A DNA stretch of 64,000 bases, taken from contig CAVSTF010000015.1 in the NCBI GenBank assembly GCA_963730785.1, positions 248,001 through 312,000 on the forward strand. The letters are read 5' to 3'. Origin of the DNA: Bog-473 sp963730785. Lineage in GTDB: Bacteria > Actinomycetota > Acidimicrobiia > Acidimicrobiales > RAAP-2. The notes under the pieces were generated by a model that saw only the letters and a list, made by a program, of their open reading frames with translations, did no database searches and was not told the origin of the DNA. This document shows positions 8,854-17,084 of this stretch, one piece after another. The stretch's first letter is position 1. Each line of letters opens with the position of its first letter. The position numbers and the translations under genes are program-made.

Positions 8854-9318
8854 ATGGCTCAGGCACCGCCCAATCGCCAGCCCAACACGGCCCAATTGCC
8901 CGACCTCGGCATCGTTGATGCTTTGGCTCAGTTGAGTTTTCTGGTCCAAGGCACGCTGGCCAAGCATGCGGCGACTCAAGACCTCTCGGTCATTCAGTCC
9001 CGTCTGCTGGGCATCTTGAGAGACCGCGAGCCCACCATGCAGGAGTTGGCCCGGTTTCTAGACCTCGACAAATCCAGCGTGACTGGTCTGGTTGATCGCG
9101 CCGAGAAGCGCGGTCTTGTTCAAAGAGCTCCTTCGACTGATGACCGGCGGGCCATTCGCGTGAAGCTGACACCGGCCGGACGACGTGCCGGACTGACCCT
9201 CGTCAATCTATTCCAGGCCGACATCGCCCGGATCACCGGGTGTCTGACCGAAGCAGAGAGCAAAGCACTCTCAACCTTGGCGACGCGCATTGTCAATGGT
9301 CACGCGGCTCAGGGGTGA
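8854..9318 (+). CDS. MarR-family transcriptional regulator
   Basis: 154-residue winged-helix regulator. The recognition region TMQELARFLDLDKSSVTGLVDRAEKRGLVQR (about residues 61-91) is followed by the wing sequence STDDRRAIRVKLTPAGR, the classic MarR DxRxxxxxLT signature. Flanking helices form the dimer interface. MarR proteins usually repress their own gene and a divergent neighbour and release DNA on binding phenolic ligands. The tandem operator upstream and the divergent MDR reductase fit that pattern. No frameshift. Confidence 0.92.
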   Translation: MAQAPPNRQPNTAQLPDLGIVDALAQLSFLVQGTLAKHAATQDLSVIQSRLLGILRDREPTMQELARFLDLDKSSVTGLVDRAEKRGLVQRAPSTDDRRAIRVKLTPAGRRAGLTLVNLFQADIARITGCLTEAESKALSTLATRIVNGHAAQG

Positions 9319-9326
9319 CACACCGG

Positions 9327-9713
9327 CTACACAACTTCGACGAAGAACTCGAGCTGAATATTGTCGGGGTCCCGAAAGGCCAGTCCCGAGCCATAGAAGG
9401 CATCCACGATGTCGCCGTGCTCGACGCCGAGTTCGTCGAGGCGCTGCGACCATTCCAACAGCTCGTCCCTGGTGGCACAGCCGAACGCCACATGGTCAAG
9501 CCCAACGCGATATTCGTCAAAGGGCTGGGTCTCGGAAGTCGAGAAATGTTGGTGCAACCCGATCTTCTGCTCCAGCCAAACGGCGAAGCGGTAGGTGCTT
9601 TCATCGCCGACAAAGAACGGTGGTGCACCGAAGAGTTTCTCGTACCAGGCGATACTCCGATCGAGGTCGCTCACGGTGAGGGCGTAATGGGTAAATGATG
9701 GAAACGGTGGCAT
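9327..9713 (-). CDS. VOC family protein (glyoxalase-like)
   Basis: 128-residue single-domain VOC protein. Likely metal ligands are the His of FTHYALTVSDLDRS, the His of LDHVAFGC and the Glu of NIQLEFFVEVV; the C-terminal RDPDNIQLEFF is typical of the glyoxalase/bleomycin-resistance group. The Met at 9713 was chosen over an upstream one because the earlier start would overlap the operator palindrome. It is divergent from a TetR gene with a perfect dyad between them, which suggests an inducible detoxification role. The substrate is unknown. Confidence 0.82.
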   Translation of the reverse strand: MPPFPSFTHYALTVSDLDRSIAWYEKLFGAPPFFVGDESTYRFAVWLEQKIGLHQHFSTSETQPFDEYRVGLDHVAFGCATRDELLEWSQRLDELGVEHGDIVDAFYGSGLAFRDPDNIQLEFFVEVV

Positions 9714-9722
9714 GCGCTTATT

Positions 9723-9739
9723 ATACATGCGGCATGTAT
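9723..9739. promoter_or_regulatory. 17-bp perfect palindrome, probable TetR operator
   Basis: ATACATGC and GCATGTAT flank one central G, giving eight perfectly paired positions per arm. It lies between the start of the leftward VOC gene (9713) and the TTG start of the rightward TetR gene (9768), where a TetR dimer could repress both promoters. Confidence 0.72.
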
Positions 9740-9767
9740 CTATTTTCAATAGAAAGGGGCTCGGTCA

Positions 9768-10369
9768 TTGTCACCACGAAGAACTGAGGCTCAGGCGGCG
9801 GAGACCAGGGCAAATCTCCTGCGTGCCGCCCGGCACCGGTTCGGCGAGTCGGGCTTCGGAGCCACCAATGCCTCCGACATCGCTGACGACGCTGGCGTCA
9901 CCGCGGCGCGCTACTTCATCATTTTGTCGACAAGGAGGGCCTTTTCGCAGCGGTGCTCGAACAGGTCGAGTCGGATGTGGCCGACCGGGTGACCGCCGGT
10001 GCCCTGACCGGAGCGAGCCCAATCGAATGGTTGCGGCGAGGCTTCGAAGCCTTCCTGACCGAATGTGTCGATCCCGGCATCAGCCAAATCATGTTGATTG
10101 ACGGGCCATCGGTGCTGGGTTGGGAAATTTGGCACGAGATCGATTCTCGATATGGCTTTCGTCCGGTACTCGACACCGTCAACGCAGCCATTGCCGCAAA
10201 CGAGTTGGTCGCCGATGACCCTGACTCCTTGGCCCATCTCCTGCTTGGAGCGCTCGCCGAAGCCGCCACCATCGTCGGCCGCTCCGACGATCCCGAGTCC
10301 ACCCGGATACGAATGATGCGTTCTCTCAATCAGTTGATCGACGCCATTGCCCTGAGTCCCTCGTCCTAG
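9768..10369 (+). CDS. TetR-family transcriptional regulator, frameshifted
   Basis: The TTG start at 9768 follows AGAAAGGGG. The N-terminal TetR helix-turn-helix reads ETRANLLRAARHRFGESGF, then DIADDAGVT. There the frame breaks near 9905: the sequence ACCGCGGCGCG should be ACC CGC GGC GCG, that is one C is missing, after which LLHHFVDKEGLFAAVLEQVE restores the universal TetR recognition-helix end and continues to 10369. The restored length of about 200 residues is normal. It probably represses itself and the divergent VOC gene through the palindrome at 9723. Loss of one C from a C run looks like a base-calling error. Confidence 0.85.
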
Positions 10370-10373
10370 GGTC

Positions 10374-10877
10374 ATGACATTGCTCCTGAGACCTTTCGAA
10401 CCAAGGGACGAAGAGTCGGCCTTAGAGGCACATCGAGATCTTGTCTCTGACAATTTCACCTTCCTTCTGGACTACGACGAAGGAATGAATTGGCAAACCT
10501 GGATAGAGCGTTCCGAGCACACGCGAAGGGGCATCGATCTCAGTCCAAACCGAGTGCGGGCGGCGTTTCTGGCCGCGGAGGTCGACGGAGAACTCGTGGG
10601 ACGAGTGTCCATCCGCTTCGAGCTCAACGAATGGCTCGCTCGAGAAGGAGGGCATATCGGTTACGCCGTCCTCCCCCGTTTTCGCCGGCGGGGCTATGCC
10701 ACCGACATGCTTCGTCAAGCGGTTGCAATCGGACGTGAAGACGGCATTGAACATCTCTTGGTCATCTGTGACGAAGACAACATCGGTTCAGCCGCCGTCA
10801 TCGAACGATGTGGAGGCGTCTTCGAACGTTCGGCCGTTTCGAATGACGGCCATCACATTCGGCGCTATTGGATCTAA
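10374..10877 (+). CDS. GNAT-family N-acetyltransferase
   Basis: 167 residues with the GNAT fold. Acetyl-CoA pyrophosphate loop: RFRRRGYATDML (about residues 102-113), fitting the R/Q-x-x-G-x-G/A motif. Upstream, GHIGYAVLP forms strand beta-4 and downstream CDEDNIGSAAVIERCGG is the usual alpha-4 region with the conserved Asn. It starts four bases after the TetR stop and may be co-transcribed with it. Relatives acetylate ribosomal protein or small-molecule amines; the acceptor cannot be read from sequence. Its last four bases overlap the convergent next gene. Confidence 0.87.
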   Translation: MTLLLRPFEPRDEESALEAHRDLVSDNFTFLLDYDEGMNWQTWIERSEHTRRGIDLSPNRVRAAFLAAEVDGELVGRVSIRFELNEWLAREGGHIGYAVLPRFRRRGYATDMLRQAVAIGREDGIEHLLVICDEDNIGSAAVIERCGGVFERSAVSNDGHHIRRYWI

Positions 10878-11194
10878 ACCCAGGCGTCGGACATATCGGT
10901 CGCAGTGGCACGAAGGCCCTTGTGGCCAATTCCCATGATTCCGAGAAAAGCCTCCGCTTCGTGCAGTCCCAAAGCGGTGGCCACTTCGGTGGGCTGATCC
11001 TGTCCAATCCGAATCTCGTATCGAAGCGAAAATGCATCGACCTGGGCGTCGTAGGTCAATGTACCTTCCTGCGTAAAGGCAGCTCGGGACACATCATGGT
11101 CATCAAGTGACGCAACGAGCGCGCTTCGAGAACTTTCAGTGAGTTCATGAAAGCGGCCCCGCACAATCACTTGAAATATCCGCTCGGCCGACAT
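10874..11194 (-). CDS. small conserved protein, DUF6204-like
   Basis: 106 residues starting MSAERIFQVIVRGRFHELTES, then SRAAFTQEGTLTYDAQ and a hydrophobic beta-strand FSLRYEIRIG. The pattern resembles small actinobacterial proteins annotated DUF6204; I know no function for them. The Met at 11194 is preferred to the upstream one at 11278 because the longer version would overlap the divergent HAD gene. No Shine-Dalgarno is clear. Confidence 0.6.
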   Translation of the reverse strand: MSAERIFQVIVRGRFHELTESSRSALVASLDDHDVSRAAFTQEGTLTYDAQVDAFSLRYEIRIGQDQPTEVATALGLHEAEAFLGIMGIGHKGLRATATDMSDAWV

Positions 11195-11268
11195 GTCGCC
11201 AGTGTATTTGTGGAGAGGGGCATATGAACTGGCGAGGTCTAGGTCAGAGCTTGCTACCTTGAGGCTCA

Positions 11269-11913
11269 ATGAGTCCATCTGGAAATCCGGTGATCAGAGC
11301 AGTCATGTTCGACTTCGGAGGCGTCATCTCTTCGAGTCCCTTTGAGGCCTTTACGCACCTCGAAGTCGAGTTGGACCTACCGTCCAACTTCATCCGGACC
11401 GTCAACGCAACTAATCCCGATACGAATGCGTGGGCCCGATTGGAGCGGAGCGAGGTCGACATTGAGACATTCGTGACGCTGTGGTCTGCGGAAGCGTTGG
11501 ACCTTGGCCATGTCGTCGATGCTCGTGAGGTCTTGGCACGTCTAGCCGGCGAGATCCGACCTGAAATGTTGAACGCCATACGGGCCTGCAAAAGCGCAGG
11601 CCTCAAGACGGCCTGTTTGACCAATAATTTCGGATCCGCCGACACCGTCCAGTCTCCACAAGTAGCTGCGGTGTACCAACTGTTCGACGCGGTGCTGGAA
11701 TCCCGAGTGCTCAACGTCCGTAAGCCCGACCCGAAGTTCTACGAATTGGCCTGCGATGCCCTCGGGGTGATCCCAGCCGAAGCGGTGTTCCTTGACGACC
11801 TCGGGGTCAATCTAAAACCGGCCCGAGCTATGGGTATGCACACCATTAAGGTGACCGACCCCCAACAGGCACTCACGGAGTTGAGCGCCCTCACTGGACT
11901 CTCTTTTGACTGA
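11269..11913 (+). CDS. HAD-superfamily hydrolase (sEH/ACAD10 N-domain type)
   Basis: 214-residue phosphatase-like HAD subfamily IA protein. Motif I is MFDFGGV (nucleophile Asp15; Gly17 in place of the usual second Asp, as in the DFGG group related to soluble epoxide hydrolase and ACAD10 N-domains). Motif II is LTNNF (about 114), motif III RKPDPKFY (about 149) and motif IV FLDDLGVNLKPA (about 171). With the second Asp replaced, the acid/base of a classical phosphatase is missing, so phosphatase activity is uncertain. Stand-alone gene. Confidence 0.85.
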   Translation: MSPSGNPVIRAVMFDFGGVISSSPFEAFTHLEVELDLPSNFIRTVNATNPDTNAWARLERSEVDIETFVTLWSAEALDLGHVVDAREVLARLAGEIRPEMLNAIRACKSAGLKTACLTNNFGSADTVQSPQVAAVYQLFDAVLESRVLNVRKPDPKFYELACDALGVIPAEAVFLDDLGVNLKPARAMGMHTIKVTDPQQALTELSALTGLSFD

Positions 11914-11936
11914 GGCACCGGGAAACCTCCTCCGCA

Positions 11937-14498
11937 TCATCGCTTCCAGGATTTCACTTGAATGGACCCGGGATCGAAGCCTGCTGGGAGACCAGTGACT
12001 TCGATGGCGGCGGTATCGCCATCGCGGAGGTCGAAATAGTTGCTATCGAATCGAACCCCGGGGGCGGGTGTCAACGCGTGTACGAAATAGGCAAAACCAT
12101 TCGCGGTGATGCTGAGCGCTGCCGTGGCCGGACCGATGCTCGTGGCGACAACCTCCAATGTGGGCTCACCGAATGGGATGTCCTTGATCTCGGCGAAGAA
12201 CATCCGGTTGGCCGGGAAGACGTCCTCCGGGCTTGTCACCCAGGCATAGCGATCTCCGGTCAGTTCAAGGCCTTCGGCCTTCCAGACCGCCCGAGATTCC
12301 CCGGCCGCAATAGTCGCGGTAACCACTTCACTGAGGTGCTCCTCACCATCGAAACCGGCGACGGTCACGTCAGCGGTGGCGGACACCTCCGTCCGTCCGC
12401 TGTTGCTCAGCCACAATTCCAGACGATCGCCGTCTCGTAAGAAACTGGCCAGTAGTGGTGCGTAGACCCGCGACAGGTAGTGGTAACTGGCCTTGGGCAC
12501 AAGGTCGTGGTCGACGACTGACCAACTGAAGCCGGGCCACACATCGTTGAACTGCCAGACCAAGGTCCCGCTGCAGTGGGGCGCTCGACGCCGGTAGTGC
12601 TCAATGCCGAATTTCAAGCCCTCAGCTTGCGAGATCATGGTGAAGTCGACGTACTGCTCGATCGTCTCGGGCAGCCCCGTGACGATTTCGAGCACCGCGT
12701 CATGCTTGTTCTTGGGATTGTCCTTGTTGTGGTGGTCGAACGATTGACTGTGGATATACCACTGGTCCTCCGGCAGATATCGACCCAATGTGGCGAACTC
12801 TGGCGAGGCATGGATACCGAATTCGCTGATGAACTTCCCCTTGTCATCGGCGTAGCGGCGGTAGTGACGGGCGTCGCCGGGGTTGTCGAAGGTCTGAGCA
12901 TTCGGACCGAAGCTCATGCCATGCCACACTTCCCAGGCATGACGATCACCGTCCATGACACCGTTGACCGCAGTCCAACCTTCGCTGGCATCGACGCCCC
13001 ATGGACTTCCGGGCCAGTAATTGGTGGTGCCGTCAAATGCAGCGACGGCCTCAGGTAGGACCCGATCAAAGAAGTCGGAGCCCCAGTCTCGAGGTTCATA
13101 GTTCTGGTAGACCGCTCCGTGAATAGCTTGCACTTCATTGTTGCCGCACCACAGCGCCAGGCTCGGGTGATTGCGAAGCCGTTTGACCTGGTACTCAGCC
13201 TCCCGCTCGACCTCTGCGGCGAGCGCAGCGTCACTTTCCGGGTAGTCGTTGCAGGCGAACATGAAGTCCTGCCAGACCAACACTCCCCCCTCGTCACAAG
13301 CGCGGTAAAACGCTTCCTGCTCGTATATGCCGCCGCCCCAAATCCGCAGCATGTTCATCTGACCCGTCCGGGCCAGTCCGACCAAGTCCCTGATTCGATC
13401 CTCGGTGACCGACCCGACCAGCATGTCCGCCGGTATCCAGCAGGCGCCTTTGGCGAATACGGGTACGTCATTGAGGATGAAACGGAAGAGGTTGCCCCCC
13501 TCGGGATCGCTGCTCCGGTCGAGGACGATGGTGCGCAACCCGATCCGGTCGCTGGCGTCATCGATCGTGTCGCCGCCGTCCAGGAGTGCGATCGCAACGT
13601 CGTAGAGAACTGAATCGCCCAAGTCGTGTGTCCACCACAGAACAGCCTCTGGAACAGTGAGCGTGCCCTGGGCTTGACCATTGACGACTGGTAGTTCAAG
13701 GCTGGACATCTGCCCGGACGGGGAGGTCAACTCGACCCTTGCGGTGAGCTCGGACTCAGTGGCGAATTGGTCCACCTCCACCAACACACCGACGGTCGCC
13801 GATCCGTCAACTTCGATGGATCGGGTGGTGAGGTGGTGTCCGGTGAGTATCGCCCCCTTCTCCACCGATAACTCGACTGGTCGCCAAATCCCAATGGACG
13901 GCACGCGTGGCCCGAAATCCCATCCCCATGAGAAGGTTGGCTTGCGACGCAATGGACGCAAAGCCATAAACGACTGCTCCGCCGTCATGAGGTCGGCGGC
14001 GTCTCCAGTCACTTCGTCACTCGGGTTCATCTGAGCGAATAGGGCTGCGAACTGTTCGTGCAGCTCAAGGATCGACGGCGGAACTGTCAACCCTGCCAGT
14101 GGCGGTGAGAAGCGCAACAACAGGCTGTTCTCCGCCTCCAACTGTCCGGTTAGGTCGAATTCCGCGGGGCGAAACATGTTCTCGTGATGGCCCAGCAGAA
14201 CGCCGTTCAACCAAATGTCCGCCACGGTGTCCAAACCATGGAAAACGAGCCGCACTCGCTCGTCATCGGCCAGCTCCACTGGACCGGCGAACGAAGCCCG
14301 AAACCACCAGTCTCGCTCTTCGATCCAGCGGATGTCGTTCTCATTGCGGTCCTGATAGGGGTCTTCAATGTGACCGGCGATCCGCAGGGACTCATGGACA
14401 CCGCCAGGGACGACGGCGGGTAGCCAACCATCCTTCGGCAGCGCTGATACTTCGAGTCCAATATCAGTATCGACCAGTTCGAATTCGTTGATGTGCAG
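11937..14498 (-). CDS. GH2-family beta-mannosidase-like glycosidase
   Basis: Large glycoside hydrolase family 2 enzyme. Order: jelly-roll sugar-binding domain with VPGGVHESL and RWIEERDWWFRA, Ig-like domain, then the TIM barrel with acid/base region LALWCGNNEVQ and nucleophile region KFISEFGIHASPE, and C-terminal Ig-like domains. The NNE acid/base context and WGxGIYE-like region favour beta-mannosidase over beta-galactosidase. The first in-frame ATG/GTG/TTG is only at 14279 (780 aa), but homologous coding clearly continues to about 14498, where a CTG follows AAGGGGAAGG. So either CTG initiates (853 aa) or an indel has destroyed the start. The enzyme would release mannose from beta-mannosides; it has no signal peptide, so it acts in the cytoplasm. 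Confidence 0.85.
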   Translation of the reverse strand: MHINEFELVDTDIGLEVSALPKDGWLPAVVPGGVHESLRIAGHIEDPYQDRNENDIRWIEERDWWFRASFAGPVELADDERVRLVFHGLDTVADIWLNGVLLGHHENMFRPAEFDLTGQLEAENSLLLRFSPPLAGLTVPPSILELHEQFAALFAQMNPSDEVTGDAADLMTAEQSFMALRPLRRKPTFSWGWDFGPRVPSIGIWRPVELSVEKGAILTGHHLTTRSIEVDGSATVGVLVEVDQFATESELTARVELTSPSGQMSSLELPVVNGQAQGTLTVPEAVLWWTHDLGDSVLYDVAIALLDGGDTIDDASDRIGLRTIVLDRSSDPEGGNLFRFILNDVPVFAKGACWIPADMLVGSVTEDRIRDLVGLARTGQMNMLRIWGGGIYEQEAFYRACDEGGVLVWQDFMFACNDYPESDAALAAEVEREAEYQVKRLRNHPSLALWCGNNEVQAIHGAVYQNYEPRDWGSDFFDRVLPEAVAAFDGTTNYWPGSPWGVDASEGWTAVNGVMDGDRHAWEVWHGMSFGPNAQTFDNPGDARHYRRYADDKGKFISEFGIHASPEFATLGRYLPEDQWYIHSQSFDHHNKDNPKNKHDAVLEIVTGLPETIEQYVDFTMISQAEGLKFGIEHYRRRAPHCSGTLVWQFNDVWPGFSWSVVDHDLVPKASYHYLSRVYAPLLASFLRDGDRLELWLSNSGRTEVSATADVTVAGFDGEEHLSEVVTATIAAGESRAVWKAEGLELTGDRYAWVTSPEDVFPANRMFFAEIKDIPFGEPTLEVVATSIGPATAALSITANGFAYFVHALTPAPGVRFDSNYFDLRDGDTAAIEVTGLPAGFDPGSIQVKSWKR

Positions 14499-14580
14499 GA
14501 CCTTCCCCTTGTCTTCTACGCGCAGGTGACCGGGTTGTGCACGATATCGGTCTTCGCAGAGTGTTCCGATGGCGGTCTCC

Positions 14581-14955
14581 CTACGGCATGTCGTAGTTCA
14601 GCATCCAAGTGAGTCCAAACTGGTCATTGCAGTGCGCGACAACGGCGCCCCAACCACCATCGACGGGCGCAAACACCTCTTCGCCACCCTCAATCAGCTT
14701 GGAGTAAAAGTCCCGCAGTTGCACTTCGCTGTCGCAATTGAGCACGAAGGCGTAGCCATTTCCGCGCCCCAGATCAGCCTGATCGCCCTGGAGGTCGCTA
14801 CCCATGAAATGAATATCACCAGCCTGGAAGTCCAGGTGAACCACTCGCTCACCATCTAGCTGCACCTCGGCATCGCCACCGAAAATGGTCTTGTAAAACT
14901 CGACCGCATCGCGGCTCTGGTCGACGAAATTGATGTACGGCACAACGTTCGGCAT
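14581..14955 (-). CDS. PhnB-like VOC protein
   Basis: 124-residue glyoxalase-fold protein of the PhnB/3-demethylubiquinone methyltransferase-like group: VVPYINFVDQSRDAVEFYKTIFGG at the start, RVVHLDFQAGDIHFMGSD in the middle, and CNDQFGLTWMLNY at the end. CAGGAGAAC lies just before the ATG. It is downstream of the ECF42 sigma gene and the DGPF/YCII gene in the same orientation, a recurring association: such small proteins are typical targets of ECF42 sigma factors. Biochemical role unknown. Confidence 0.85.
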   Translation of the reverse strand: MPNVVPYINFVDQSRDAVEFYKTIFGGDAEVQLDGERVVHLDFQAGDIHFMGSDLQGDQADLGRGNGYAFVLNCDSEVQLRDFYSKLIEGGEEVFAPVDGGWGAVVAHCNDQFGLTWMLNYDMP

Positions 14956-15024
14956 GTTTGTTCTCCTGCTGGGATCATTGGGAGCACTCGCCCTACGGCA
15001 GAGAATAGGGGTGACGCCAGTGGT

Positions 15025-16245
15025 TCACTGACCGGCCAACTCTTCACGACGACGGATGAGATACGCCGTCTCGGCGGCATTGCCAGCCAGTTCAATGGCC
15101 CGTGCGTATGCCTCCCGCGCCTCCTCGTTCCGGCCCAACTGACGAAGTAGATGGGCCTTGGCGGCATGGAAGGCGTGGTATCCCTCCAGCGGTAGTCGTT
15201 CGATTTCGGCCAATGCAACCTCTGGGCCGTCGAGTTCGGCTATGGCGATCGACCGGTTGAGTCGCACGATCGGCGAAGAGTCGATGCTGACGAGTTGGTC
15301 GTAAAGCGCAATGATTTGAGACCAGTCGGTATCGCGGAAATCTGCGGCGTCGGTGTGCACGGCATTGATGGCGGCGAGGATCTGGTAGCGGCCCGGATTT
15401 TCACCCGAGGAGAGGCGAGCGCGGACCAGCGCGTGACCCTCGGCGATGAGTTCGCTGTCCCATGCGCCACGGTCTTGGTCGTTCAGAGCGATGAGTTCGC
15501 CGTTTGTCGACACCCGAGCGGTTCGACGGGCCTCGGTGAGGAGCATCAGCGCCAGTAGTCCGGCAGCTTCACCGTCGTTCGGCATGAGGTCGCCGATCAG
15601 GCGGGTGAGCCGGATTGCCTCCGCGGTCAGGTCGCTGCGGATTGCCTCTTTCTCCGAATCCGAAGCCAAATAACCTTCATTGAAGATGAGATAGAGAACG
15701 GCGAGGACTCCGGTGACCCGTGTCGGGAGGTCCTCCCGTGATGGCACACGATAAGGAATCTTGGCTTCTCTTATCTTCGCCTTGGCTCGCGTGATTCGCT
15801 GCCCCGTGGCGTCTTCGCTGATGAGGAATGCGCGGGCGATTTCGGACACGGTGAGCCCACCCACCATGCGCAGCGTCAGGGCAACTCGGGCCTCCATGGC
15901 AAGTGCGGGATGGCAGCAGGTGAAGACAAGACGAAGCCGATCGTCGTCGATGTCGCCCGATTGTTCTATGACGTCGGACAGCAAGAGTGCCTCCTTGTGC
16001 TTATCCTCTCGCTTGGCCTCTCGCCGGAGCCGGTCGATGGCCCTGCGGGTGGCTGTGGTGGTCAGCCATGCGCCGGGGTTGGGAGGAGCGCCATCGACCG
16101 GCCAGCGCTCGATGGCAATGGCGAATGCCTCTCCGGCCATCTCCTCGGCGATGTCGAGGTCGCCGAAGCGCCTGGCCAGAGTGGCAACCACCCGGGCCCA
16201 CTCCTCTTGGTGAGCCCGGGTGATCACATGGTCGATGGCGGTCAT
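15025..16245 (-). CDS. ECF42-type sigma factor with C-terminal TPR-like extension
   Basis: 406 residues. Region 2 includes EEMAGEAFAIAIERWPVDGAPPNPGAWLTTTATRRAIDRLRR. Region 4 is VALTLRMVGGLTVSEIARAFLISEDATGQRITRAKAKIREAKIPYRVP. This is followed by a long C-terminal domain (DUF6596-type, helical repeats) with VLYLIFNEGYLAS and RLNRSIAIAELDGPEVALAEIERLPL. This is the ECF42 architecture, in which no anti-sigma factor is encoded and the C-terminal extension is thought to regulate activity. Its ATG overlaps the stop of the DGPF gene (ATGA). A candidate autoregulatory promoter sits upstream of the DGPF gene. Confidence 0.92.
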   Translation of the reverse strand: MTAIDHVITRAHQEEWARVVATLARRFGDLDIAEEMAGEAFAIAIERWPVDGAPPNPGAWLTTTATRRAIDRLRREAKREDKHKEALLLSDVIEQSGDIDDDRLRLVFTCCHPALAMEARVALTLRMVGGLTVSEIARAFLISEDATGQRITRAKAKIREAKIPYRVPSREDLPTRVTGVLAVLYLIFNEGYLASDSEKEAIRSDLTAEAIRLTRLIGDLMPNDGEAAGLLALMLLTEARRTARVSTNGELIALNDQDRGAWDSELIAEGHALVRARLSSGENPGRYQILAAINAVHTDAADFRDTDWSQIIALYDQLVSIDSSPIVRLNRSIAIAELDGPEVALAEIERLPLEGYHAFHAAKAHLLRQLGRNEEAREAYARAIELAGNAAETAYLIRRREELAGQ

Positions 16246-16580
16246 CCCTCCAGGATCGGCCGTAGCTCAACCTTCCGGTTGCAGCTCTTCGATCCCTCAG
16301 TGGCGAGCCGGAGCGCGACATCCAAGTCGGGAGCCTCAATGATCCAGAAGCCTGCGGCATATTCCTTCGTCTCGACGAAGGGACCGTCGGTGAGAACCGC
16401 CTCCCCATGACGGTTGTCAATGACGGTGGCCGAGCTGGGCAATGCGAGGCCACCGGCGAATACCCACTGGCCGTCGGTCTTCAGTTGCTCGTTGAAGACG
16501 TCAATCGCCGCATCGTCCTCGGGTCGAGGGACGGCGGGGTTGCTCAAGTCATCAAGCACGGAAATCACATACTGAGTCAT
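16242..16580 (-). CDS. YCII/DGPF-domain protein, ECF42 partner
   Basis: 112-residue YCII-fold protein with the hallmark TDGPFVETKEYAAGFWIIEA and the paired FAGGLALPSSATV segment. DGPF proteins are nearly always encoded beside ECF42 sigma factors and form part of their regulon; a role as a signal-linked enzyme is suspected but unproven. GGAGAAG precedes the ATG. The stop overlaps the sigma start, so the two are coupled. Confidence 0.9.
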   Translation of the reverse strand: MTQYVISVLDDLSNPAVPRPEDDAAIDVFNEQLKTDGQWVFAGGLALPSSATVIDNRHGEAVLTDGPFVETKEYAAGFWIIEAPDLDVALRLATEGSKSCNRKVELRPILEG

Positions 16581-16635
16581 CGGATTCTTCTCCTCTTATC
16601 TTGCGGCCCCCCTGCAGGTTGCCTCTCACTCCTAC

Positions 16636-16662
16636 TACGAACGCCGTCGTCTCAATCCGACA
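16636..16662 (-). promoter_or_regulatory. candidate ECF42-type promoter
   Basis: On the minus strand TGTCGG (16662-16657) is followed after 17 bases by CGTA (16639-16636), 56 bases before the DGPF start. Published ECF42 promoters have TGTCGA at -35 and a CGA/TC-like -10, from memory of the Streptomyces work, so the match is close in the -35 and partial in the -10. It would make the module autoregulated. Confidence 0.4.
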
Positions 16663-16724
16663 CATTTCGTTGAGTTCCCAAAAAATTCTTACAGGTCGCT
16701 CAGGGCCCTTGATATATGCCATAA

Positions 16725-17084
16725 ATGGAATATATTGAACCTGTGGCTCGCACCTCAACGCCTTTGGATGTCTTCAGCGCCATTGCCGGGGCGGATCGTC
16801 GCCAGGTTCTCGATGTCCTGATCACAGGCGAGAGGTCAGTTGGGGCGATCGTGGACGAGCTTTCGATGTCACAGCCTCAGGTGTCGAAGCACCTGCGAGT
16901 GCTCAGTGAGGCAGGCCTCGTCAAGTGCCGAGCGGAAGGGCGTCGCCGGATGTACCGCCTGGAACCGGTGCATCTCCGACCGTTGCGTGAGTGGCTCGTC
17001 AAGTACGAGCGCGCATGGAACGAGCGAATGGACCGGATGGACAACTACCTCAACGACTTACAACAGGAAGGAGAACAATCGTGA
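16725..17084 (+). CDS. ArsR-family transcriptional regulator
   Basis: 119-residue winged-helix protein: TSTPLDVFSAIAGADRRQVLDVLITG, then recognition helix DELSMSQPQVSKHLRVLSEAGLV and wing CRAEGRRRMYRLEP. The metal-binding ELCVCDL motif is absent, so this is the metal-independent ArsR branch that typically pairs with an SRPBCC protein. ATG at 16725 or GTG at 16743 could start. Its TGA overlaps the GTG of the SRPBCC gene, so both are made together. Confidence 0.9.
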   Translation: MEYIEPVARTSTPLDVFSAIAGADRRQVLDVLITGERSVGAIVDELSMSQPQVSKHLRVLSEAGLVKCRAEGRRRMYRLEPVHLRPLREWLVKYERAWNERMDRMDNYLNDLQQEGEQS

